Source: Hyphomonadaceae bacterium (GTDB lineage: Bacteria > Pseudomonadota > Alphaproteobacteria > Caulobacterales > Aquidulcibacteraceae). Taken from it: a stretch of 64,000 nt of DNA. A program made the position numbers and the translations under genes. Location of the stretch: contig JAIELK010000004.1 in assembly GCA_019753175.1 (NCBI GenBank), forward strand, positions 1 to 64,000, read 5' to 3'. Every line of letters starts with the position of its first letter. Within the stretch, counting starts at the first letter, position 1. This document shows, one piece after another, positions 26,001 to 32,527 of this stretch. The notes below the pieces were generated by a model, which was given only the letters and a program-made list of their open reading frames with translations, was not told the DNA's origin and ran no database searches.

Positions 26001-27226
26001 GCGCAGCGGCGACGGCCGAGCGCGTTGCGCGCGAGAGCTACGGGCGCCTGCTCGCGCTGCTCTCGGCGCGCACGCGCGACGTCGCCGCGGCGGAGGATGC
26101 GCTCGCCGATGCGTTCGCCGCTGCGCTCAGTGCGTGGCCGCGCGGCGGCGCGCCGGACAATCCCGAGGCCTGGCTGTTTGCGGCCGCCAAGCGCAAGCTG
26201 ATCGACGCGGCGCGGCGCGCCAAGACCGCGGCGGGTGGCGAGGCGCAAATTGCGCTGAATATCGAAGAGATGGAAAGCGAGATGGCCGGCGCGGACATCC
26301 CCGATCGGCGCTTGGCGCTGATGTTCGCGTGCACGCATCCGGTCATTCCCGAGAGCGAACGCACGCCCATGATGTTGCAGACCGTGCTGGGGTTTTCCGC
26401 CGAGCGCATCGCCGCCGCCTTCCTTGTCGATGCAGCGGCGATGGGCCAGCGACTGGTGCGCGCCAAGAAGAAGGTCAAGGACGCGGGCGCGAGCTTCGAC
26501 ATTCCCGAAAAGGAAACATGGCGTGCGCGCTTCGGCGCGGTGCTGGACGCGATCTATGCGGCGTACAATGCCGGTTGGAGCGATCCGCTCGGCGCCGACG
26601 CTGCGCGGCGCGGACTTGCGGAGGAGGCGATCTGGCTCGCGCGCGTGCTGGCGGCGCTGCTGCCGAACGAACCGGAGCCCGGCGGGCTCCTGGCGCTCAT
26701 GCTGCACCTGGAGGCGCGCAAGCCTGCGCGCCGCAGCCCCGACGGCGCCTATGTTCCGCTCGACGCGCAAGACGTCTCGCTCTGGCGGCGGGAGATGTGG
26801 CTGGAGGCCGAGACGCTGCTGCGCGGCGCCAGCCGCATGCGCCGGCCCGGACGCTATCAGCTGGAAGCGGCGATCCAGTCCGCGCATGCCGCGCGCGCCT
26901 GGCGCGGCGAAGCCGACTGGGGGGCTATCGTGTTGCTCTACGAAGCGCTGGCGGCGCTGACCGGCTCGCCGGTGGCGCACCTCAATCACGCCGCCGCCCT
27001 GGCGCGGCGCGACGGCGCAGAGGGTGGGCTCACAGCCGTTGAGGCTGCGCGCCAGTGCTTCCCCGTTCTTACCGACTATCAGCCGTATTGGGCGCTGGTC
27101 GCCGATTTGAACGGGAGGCTGGGGCGCACCGAAGCCGCGCGTATTGCGTACGACGAAGCGATTGCGCGCGAGCGCGACGCGTCGGTGGTGCGGTTTCTCG
27201 AACAGCGGCGCGCGGCGCTGGATTAA
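25997..27226 (+). CDS. ECF42-type RNA polymerase sigma factor with long C-terminal extension
   Basis: A 409-residue sigma factor. Region 2 is near the N-terminus (SYGRLLALLSARTRDVAAAE, DALADAFAAALSAWP, NPEAWLFAAAKRKLID), region 4 follows (MLQTVLGFSAERIAAAFLVD, GQRLVRAKKKVKDAG), and about 200 residues of helical TPR-like sequence complete it (LYEALAALTGSPVAHLNHAA, ADLNGRLGRTEAARIAYDEA). This fits ECF42, which has no anti-sigma factor and depends on its C-terminal extension. It is coupled to the DGPF gene and overlaps the convergent acid phosphatase stop. Confidence 0.93.
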   Translation: MSAAATAERVARESYGRLLALLSARTRDVAAAEDALADAFAAALSAWPRGGAPDNPEAWLFAAAKRKLIDAARRAKTAAGGEAQIALNIEEMESEMAGADIPDRRLALMFACTHPVIPESERTPMMLQTVLGFSAERIAAAFLVDAAAMGQRLVRAKKKVKDAGASFDIPEKETWRARFGAVLDAIYAAYNAGWSDPLGADAARRGLAEEAIWLARVLAALLPNEPEPGGLLALMLHLEARKPARRSPDGAYVPLDAQDVSLWRREMWLEAETLLRGASRMRRPGRYQLEAAIQSAHAARAWRGEADWGAIVLLYEALAALTGSPVAHLNHAAALARRDGAEGGLTAVEAARQCFPVLTDYQPYWALVADLNGRLGRTEAARIAYDEAIARERDASVVRFLEQRRAALD

Positions 27227-27924
27227 TCGCGGCCGAACTCGGCGCGGGCTGCATCGAGCGCGGCGCGAAATGCGGGCTCCGCGTGCAGCCGCGCGACTGC
27301 GCCCGCGGCGACGATGCGGCCGGCTTCGACGTCGCTTGGATAATGCAGGCCGCAAACGACGCGGCTGTCGCCGTATGCGCGGCCACGCGCCAGGATGGCG
27401 TCGGCCTGCTCTGGCCAGAGTTCTGCCAACACCAACGCCCAGGCCCAACCGAACGCGGCGTGCCCTGACGGGTAAGACCCGCTGGCGCGCAAACGATCAT
27501 CGGGCGTGATGCACGCCGTCACGTCGGCGTCGACCTCGAACGGGCGCTCGCGATCGAAGCGCGCTTTGGCGACCAGGATCGCCGCGCCGAGCGGCGCGCG
27601 CAGGCGCGACAGCGCGTCGGCGGTGAGTGGATAGCTTTCGGCGGTGAAGCTCTCGCCCAGCACCGGCGCGAAAGCAATGAACGGATCGAACGCGTCGTCG
27701 GCGCGCGCTTGCGCGAGGCGCGCCTCGCTCCACGGCCCGCGCACATACGCTGCTTCTGCCTCCAACATGGCCCCGCTCGGCGGCCCGGCGACGATTGCGC
27801 TTGCTTCCACCGACGGCGTCAGCGCGGCGGCGATGGGGAGCGCGGCGTTCTGCAATGTGGTGCATGCGGTGAGGAGGAGTGCTGCGGCGATGGCGAAGAA
27901 AGATGTCGGAGTGTAGCTCGGCAT
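27223..27924 (-). CDS. Class A nonspecific acid phosphatase (PAP2 superfamily), lipoprotein
   Basis: A 233-residue exported phosphatase. The N-terminus has a signal peptide with lipobox LLLTAC. The PAP2 motifs are KARFDRERPF, SGSYPSGHAAF and SRVVCGLHYPSDVEAGR, with the His and Arg residues expected of the phosphohistidine mechanism. The ATG at 27924 places the signal peptide at the start; a longer frame from 27951 is less likely. Location is probably periplasmic. Confidence 0.92.
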   Translation of the reverse strand: MPSYTPTSFFAIAAALLLTACTTLQNAALPIAAALTPSVEASAIVAGPPSGAMLEAEAAYVRGPWSEARLAQARADDAFDPFIAFAPVLGESFTAESYPLTADALSRLRAPLGAAILVAKARFDRERPFEVDADVTACITPDDRLRASGSYPSGHAAFGWAWALVLAELWPEQADAILARGRAYGDSRVVCGLHYPSDVEAGRIVAAGAVARLHAEPAFRAALDAARAEFGRD

Positions 27925-28080
27925 GAAGTGCTTTCTTGGCGGTTGGACCATTCACCATACAGCCAGCGTCAGAGGCGACGGACAAGGTTTTTCCTGTGCG
28001 GAGTATAGCGCGACCTCCGCGCCGACATGTGCGATGTGGAGCGCCGCGCTTCAACTAGAGCATGTTGTACGACAGCTGAC

Positions 28081-28256
28081 GCACCCCCCTCCCCTTGGAG
28101 GGGACGGGGCAGGGGGTGGGGTGCAACGCCAACGCTTGCTGTTCAAGCGTCACCACAGGCGCTTCGGCGAAGCGTGCATGTGAGCGCCTTGAACTAAATC
28201 GGCGAGGGTCACCCCGCCCCCTACCCCCTCCCCTCAAAGGGGAGGGGGCGCCCCCG
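28081..28256. repeat. GC-rich inverted repeat pair
   Basis: Left arm 28081-28124 contains CACCCCCCTCCCCTTGGAGG; right arm about 28207-28256 is its approximate inverse, with CCCCTCCCCTCAAAGGGGAG. The arms resemble the element at 7853-7962. The stretch 27925-28256 has no gene; the part before this element (27925-28080) shows nothing I can identify apart from the acid-phosphatase upstream region. The right arm ends where the truncated reductase fragment begins. Confidence 0.75.
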
Positions 28257-28520
28257 AATGCGACTTTGCTTGGCGATGATTTGGAAGCGGCGGTGCGGAA
28301 GCTGAAAGCAGAAGTGGACGGCGAGATCGAAGTCGGCGGGCCGAAGCTTGCCGCGAGCTTGGGCAAGCTTGGGCTGGTGGATGAGTATCAGATCTATCTG
28401 CGCCCGTTTGTGCTGGGGCGCGGCGCGCCGTTCTTTGCCGGCGTGACGCCGAAGCTGCGGCTCGTTGGGAGCGAACGGATTGGGGAGGGGGCGGTGAAGC
28501 TGAGGTATGCGGTGGGTTAG
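28257..28520 (+). pseudogene. Truncated RibD C-terminal/dihydrofolate-reductase-like protein
   Basis: About 88 codons translate to NATLLGDDLEAAVRKLKAEV and end in LGLVDEYQIYLRPFVLGRGA with PFF, which matches the C-terminal third of DHFR-like reductases (COG0262/RibD-C, VDEY...P..LG.G..). The NADPH-binding N-terminal part is missing. The upstream sequence is the right arm of a GC-rich repeat, so the gene appears to have lost its 5' part at or through that insertion. The frame is open into the repeat, giving a chimeric 141-codon reading frame that is not credible as a gene. Confidence 0.7.
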
Positions 28521-28524
28521 AGCC

Positions 28525-28553
28525 CTCTCCCTCCTTTTGGGAGGGGGAAAGGG
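28525..28553. repeat. Short GC-rich hairpin
   Basis: CCCTCTCCCTCC-TTTT-GGGAGGGGGAAAGGG is a small palindrome of the same style as the repeats at 28081 and 7853. It sits directly after the reductase fragment and may have been its terminator. Confidence 0.5.
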
Positions 28554-28674
28554 AACGCGATTAATCCGGCTGGCCACTGATCGTGTCGCTCATAAAAAAT
28601 GGCCGCCTCCGTCTTGTGGCCTGGCTGGAACAGCGTCGATTCTCGACTAGCTTGGATGTCGTCGGAGGCATGCA

Positions 28675-29499
28675 ATGCAAGTGTTCATAAGTTGGTCGGG
28701 CCAACTCAGCAAAGCCATAGCTGGTACATTGGCCACGTGGTTGCCTACGGTGCTCCAATCTGTCCGAACATATTACACGCCGAACGACACTGAGAAAGGT
28801 AGCCGGTGGTTCGAGGAAATCGCACAGCAGTTGGAGGCGTCGGCCTTCGGCATTGTCGTCTTGACGAAGAGCAATCTGGAGAAGCCCTGGATACACTTCG
28901 AGGCTGGCGCTCTGATTTCGCGACTGGAGCGCAAAGTTACGCCGCTTCTGATCCAAGTATCAGAGACAGATCTTAAGCCACCTCTTTCCTTGTTGAATGC
29001 AACCTTTCTCGAGAAGGAGGACATCAGACGTTTGGTTTCGAACATCAACGAGCAGTTTGGCGAAAAGCGTGTTCCATCGGATGCTGTGGATAGGGTCTTC
29101 GACAAGTTCTGGCCGGACCTGCTCGCCGCTGTCGAGAGTCATATTTTGGAGACAAGAGAAACGGCAAGACCACCGTCGTCGAAACGTGATCAGTCAGAGG
29201 TTCTGGAGGAGCTGGTTTCCATAGTTCGCGATCTTCAGCGCCGCCCGCATTCGATCGGCTCTTCTGGGGCCACGCTGACTTCGCTATCGCGCCGGCTCAT
29301 ATCCACGTTCACACAGCTGACCGGGTCGATAACAGACGATATCGACCGAGAAGAATGCCTCAACGTGCTGAGTAGAGTATGCGAGGATTATTGGAAAATC
29401 GTAGATAAAGCTCAAGTCGAGGAGCGCGCGCTGCTACTGGAGCAGTTAGATCGCGTGCGACGAAGTATTGTACGAGCGAAGGACGAGATACCGTTCTGA
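28675..29499 (+). CDS. TIR-domain protein with helical C-terminal domain
   Basis: A 274-residue protein. The N-terminal TIR domain (about 1-150) opens MQVFISWSGQLSKAIAGTLA, has GSRWFEEIAQQLEASAFGIV, and carries the candidate NADase Glu76 in PWIHFEAGAL, all in TIR-fold order. The C-terminal half (about 160-274) is helical and unrecognised. Base composition is visibly A/T-richer than neighbours, with rare codons such as ATA, AGA and TTA, and repeats lie on both sides. It is probably an acquired gene. TIR proteins of bacteria often hydrolyse NAD in phage defence, but no partner gene (Thoeris ThsA, STING, Argonaute) is seen here. Confidence 0.85.
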   Translation: MQVFISWSGQLSKAIAGTLATWLPTVLQSVRTYYTPNDTEKGSRWFEEIAQQLEASAFGIVVLTKSNLEKPWIHFEAGALISRLERKVTPLLIQVSETDLKPPLSLLNATFLEKEDIRRLVSNINEQFGEKRVPSDAVDRVFDKFWPDLLAAVESHILETRETARPPSSKRDQSEVLEELVSIVRDLQRRPHSIGSSGATLTSLSRRLISTFTQLTGSITDDIDREECLNVLSRVCEDYWKIVDKAQVEERALLLEQLDRVRRSIVRAKDEIPF

Positions 29500-29542
29500 C
29501 CCAAAGGCCGCCCCTCACGGACCGACTTTCGTGTGTTCGCGC

Positions 29543-29689
29543 TCTCCCTTCTCCCGCATGGGCGGGAGAAGGTGGCCCGGAGGGCCGGATGAGGGTGGGC
29601 GGGCGAGGATGTGGCGCTCCGTCCTGATCCGCGCCCCCTCATCCGTCAGCTTCGCTGACACCTTCTCCCCCTCTCGGAGGAGAAGGGAG
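29543..29689. repeat. Palindromic intergenic element
   Basis: The element starts CTCCCTTCTCCCGCATGGGC and ends in the inverse GGAGGAGAAGGGAG. Inner arms are ATGAGGG/CCCTCAT, with short hairpins GGCCCGGAGGGCC and GTCAGCTTCGCTGAC. It fills the gap between the TIR gene and the convergent deoxyhypusine synthase-like gene, reaching the last base before the stop of the latter. It may act as a terminator for both. Confidence 0.75.
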
Positions 29690-30742
29690 TTACACAAACA
29701 GCTTCGCCCAATTCCGCGCCTCGCGCTTCTTCCAGCCGCCGCGGTGATACGCGTCGCTGACGATAATCGGCGCGACGGACGTCGCTTCGGCGAACACCAT
29801 CTGCTCGTGTACGGTGCTCACCTTGCCCCAGCTGGCCGCTTCCTGCAGCGTTGAGGAGGAGCAGGCGCCGTCGCGCACGTCGGCGACCGTGATCTGCACG
29901 GCGTATTTGTGCACTTCGACATCCTCATGGCCGAGGATTTCCGCGCACACCACCGTATCCTGCGCGAAGTTCTTCGGCACGCCGCCGCCGACCATGAACA
30001 AAGCCGTGGTCCCCGCGGCGAGCTTGATCTCGGTGAGTTCGCGGAAATCGCCGGCGCTGTCGATGGTGAGGTACGGCTTCTTCGCCTTGCGGCGCTCAAC
30101 CTGGTGTTTGACCAAGCCAAAGCCCGCCGAGCAATCGGAAAACGCCGGCACGAAGATCGGCACGCCTTTTTCGTAAGCGCGCTGGATCAGCGAATCCTTT
30201 TTCTTCGCATTGCCAGCGGCAAGCCATTTGCCGAGCTCGTAAATGAACTCGCGCGAGGTGTAGGGGCGCGGCTCCAGCATCTCGCAGATATCGTATATCG
30301 TGTGATCGACGTGCTGGAGTTCTTCCTCGTCGATATAGGTATCGTAGATGCGGTCGATATAGAGCGAGCGCAGCGTGTTATCGTCGGGGATTTCCTTGGC
30401 CTGGTAGTGCTTGAAGCCCAGCGCTTCGAGGAAATCCATGTCGATGATCGAGGCGCCGGTGGCGACGATGGCGTCGGCCATGTTGTACTCAACCATGTCG
30501 CGCCACACGTGTAGGCAGCCGCCCGCGCCGGTGGAGCCGGCCATGATGAGCCAAGTCGAGCATTTCTCGTCCTCAAGCGCCATGTTGAGGATTTGTGCGG
30601 CGCGCGCGGCGTCGCGGGACGTGAAGCTCATCTTGCCCCAGGCGTCGATGATCGGGCGGGCGTCGAACGAGGCGATGTCGATGTGCTCGACGGGGGAGGA
30701 GAGCAGTTCGGCTTTGCGGTTGGAATCGATCTTGTCGGCCAT
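29690..30742 (-). CDS. Deoxyhypusine synthase-like protein
   Basis: A 350-residue NAD-dependent aminobutyl-transferase family member. Conserved features include MAGSTGAGGCLHVWRDMVEY, the NAD-site VPIFVPAFSDCSAGFGLV, LFMVGGGVPKNF, and ASWGKVS with Lys307, the position of the imine-forming lysine of eukaryotic deoxyhypusine synthase. Bacteria lack eIF5A, so the product is more likely a polyamine such as homospermidine or spermidine made from putrescine; this is inference. The next gene upstream encodes ornithine decarboxylase, which would supply putrescine. The ATG at 30742 is used; the frame is open upstream to 30811. Confidence 0.88.
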   Translation of the reverse strand: MADKIDSNRKAELLSSPVEHIDIASFDARPIIDAWGKMSFTSRDAARAAQILNMALEDEKCSTWLIMAGSTGAGGCLHVWRDMVEYNMADAIVATGASIIDMDFLEALGFKHYQAKEIPDDNTLRSLYIDRIYDTYIDEEELQHVDHTIYDICEMLEPRPYTSREFIYELGKWLAAGNAKKKDSLIQRAYEKGVPIFVPAFSDCSAGFGLVKHQVERRKAKKPYLTIDSAGDFRELTEIKLAAGTTALFMVGGGVPKNFAQDTVVCAEILGHEDVEVHKYAVQITVADVRDGACSSSTLQEAASWGKVSTVHEQMVFAEATSVAPIIVSDAYHRGGWKKREARNWAKLFV

Positions 30743-30883
30743 TGGAGGGCGCTCCACACGGCGGCGTCTCAACCAAACAGCCCCGCGGACGCTCCGCCGC
30801 ACACGAGGCAAATCTTGCGATCGGCGCTGCCATTAAGGCAAGCTGTGGAGAATGCAATCGCGAAGTTTGGATGGAGGGCGGGC

Positions 30884-32080
30884 TCAGCCCTGCTTCGTCT
30901 TGCGCGCGCGCTTGGGCTTCGCGGCCGCCGCTTCGCCGAACAGGGTCGGCCACGGCGCGTCCTGCGACGCGATCGTCACCGTCTCGCCGAAGCCGTTGAA
31001 GCGCGTGGCCATGGCGGCGCCATAAGCGCCCAGCGAGCCAATCTCGACCAGGTCGCCTTCGCGGATGTCGGCGGGCAGCATGAACGGGCCGGCGGCCGCG
31101 TCCATGCTGTCGCAGGTCGGACCATAGAGACGGAACGGCGCAAGCTTGGCGCGGCTGGGTTCGGCGCGCAGCAGCTTGGCCGGGAACGACCAGTTCAAGT
31201 GCGTGGCGTCGAACAGCGTGCCGAAGGCGCCGTCATTGAGGTAGAGCGCGTCGCCCTTGCGCAGCTCGACGCGCGCGACGGTGGAGCCGGCCTCGGCAAC
31301 CAGAGCGCGGCCAGGCTCACACCAGAGCTTGGCGTTCTGGGCGACGAACATATCCTCGAAGCCCGACTTGATGGCGTCGACATAGTCCAGCATCGGCGGC
31401 GGGGTCATGCCCGGATAGATCGCCGGGAAGCCGCCGCCGACATCGACGATGTCGGCCACCACGCCGGCCTTGACGATGGCGCGGTTGACGACGTCGAGCG
31501 CTGTGCGGAATGCGCGCGGGGTCATGCACTGGCTGCCGACATGGAACGAGACGCCCAGCATTTCTTCGCTGACTTGCCGGGTCTTACGCAGCAGCGCCGG
31601 CGCGAGGTCGGCGCTGACGCCGAATTTGTTCGTCAGCGGATACGCCGAGCCGTCGCCGGAAACGGCGAAGCGCACCACCAGCGTCAGGTCCTTGGCGCCG
31701 TTGGTTTCGGCGAGGATCTTGTCCAGTTCGTCTTCGCTATCCAGCGCGAACGTCTTCACGCCGTAATCGTGGAAGGCGCGTGCGATCGCCCGGCGGCTCT
31801 TCACCGGGTGCATGAAGGCAATATGGGCGCCTGGGAACTTGGCGTGCACCAGCGCCGCCTCGTTGTCGGAGGCGACGTCGAAGCTTGTAATGCCCGCGCC
31901 CCAAAGCGCGTCGAGCACCCATGCCGAAGGGTTCGCCTTGACGGCGTAGAACACTTCCCCGGGGAAGTGCGTGCGGAACCATGCCGCAGCCGCGGCGACG
32001 CGGTGCGGGCGAGCGATAGCCACGGGACCATCCGGCGCATCGCGCGCAAGAAGGTCGAGAGGCGAGAGGACAGAGTCCAT
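30884..32080 (-). CDS. Ornithine/lysine decarboxylase, fold type III
   Basis: A 398-residue PLP-dependent alanine-racemase-fold decarboxylase. FYAVKANPSAWVLDAL carries the PLP lysine, GVSFHVGSQCMTPRAF and VDVGGGFPAIYPG the phosphate site, EPGRALVAEAG the PLP contacts, and YGPTCDSMD the active-site Cys/Asp of ornithine decarboxylases. It gives putrescine, the precursor for the downstream deoxyhypusine synthase-like enzyme (141 nt away). GGGAG precedes the ATG. A long structured leader lies upstream. The C-terminus has a Lys/Arg-rich tail of about 10 residues. Confidence 0.93.
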   Translation of the reverse strand: MDSVLSPLDLLARDAPDGPVAIARPHRVAAAAAWFRTHFPGEVFYAVKANPSAWVLDALWGAGITSFDVASDNEAALVHAKFPGAHIAFMHPVKSRRAIARAFHDYGVKTFALDSEDELDKILAETNGAKDLTLVVRFAVSGDGSAYPLTNKFGVSADLAPALLRKTRQVSEEMLGVSFHVGSQCMTPRAFRTALDVVNRAIVKAGVVADIVDVGGGFPAIYPGMTPPPMLDYVDAIKSGFEDMFVAQNAKLWCEPGRALVAEAGSTVARVELRKGDALYLNDGAFGTLFDATHLNWSFPAKLLRAEPSRAKLAPFRLYGPTCDSMDAAAGPFMLPADIREGDLVEIGSLGAYGAAMATRFNGFGETVTIASQDAPWPTLFGEAAAAKPKRARKTKQG

Positions 32081-32100
32081 CCGGCTGCTCCCAATACTCT

Positions 32101-32280
32101 GCGTTGATACTCTCAACGCGTGAACCCAGGCCGGCGTTAGTCGGACATGCTAAATGTCAGGTCCGCCCTTGGGAGCTTGCGCCAGGAGACCGCCAGGAAG
32201 CATCCTGCTTCCAGTTGCTTGCGGTCCCCCAGGTGGCCTGGGCCGAGGGGGCGTTAGTGGACGCTGTTTCCAGGTCCGCC
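32101..32280 (-). promoter_or_regulatory. Structured mRNA leader of the ornithine decarboxylase gene
   Basis: On the minus strand two similar modules occur, 32280-32250 and 32168-32133. Each begins GGCGGACCTG and ends GTCC(G)ACTAACGCC, with GGAC/GTCC and GGCG/CGCC pairing. Between them are CCCAGG-CCA-CCTGGG-type and nested GACCGC/GCGGTC with GGAAGCA/TGCTTCC hairpins. A further 7-bp hairpin, GCGTTGA/TCAACGC, lies at 32119-32101, 20 nt from the ATG. Position agrees with the alphaproteobacterial speF leader motif, but I cannot confirm the consensus. The rest of the gap, 32281-32527, shows only possible promoters. Confidence 0.55.
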
Positions 32281-32527
32281 GGTGAAGTCGCAATATGGGT
32301 AACTTTCGCGCAAGTAAAGAGTGGATCGTGGTTAATTGCGGCTCCCGCGCGAGCGCGGCGCCACCGCGGCGCACAGGACACACGGTAACCACTCGTTAGT
32401 CAGTTTCACCAAAGCGTAACAATAGCTCCATCAAACCATTATCGCTCGCGCCTAACGAAGCCCCCGCGTGACGCGCGGATGGAAGCGCCTCACGCACGAA
32501 ACGAATTCGGTAGTTGGGGGATTCCAG

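Noticed and set aside
25895-27448. A 517-codon minus-strand frame over the sigma factor gene
   Set aside because: Shadow of the ECF42-type gene, which has clear region 2 and 4 sequences.
28095-28256. The repeat sequence as the N-terminal part of a 141-codon gene
   Set aside because: The codons come from the GC-rich repeat arms and have no similarity to the reductase fold; only the fragment from 28257 is meaningful.
28675-29499. A complete Thoeris or CBASS defence system
   Set aside because: No ThsA-like, cyclase-effector or other partner gene is beside the TIR gene; the flanking genes are a reductase fragment and a polyamine enzyme.
30593-32107. A 504-codon plus-strand frame antisense to the ornithine decarboxylase gene
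   Set aside because: The decarboxylase has all its active-site motifs; the antisense translation has low-complexity Arg/Ala/Val composition.
32101-32119. GCGTTGA/TCAACGC hairpin as a terminator
   Set aside because: No T run follows on either strand, and it lies 20 nt before a start codon, so a leader or operator role fits better.
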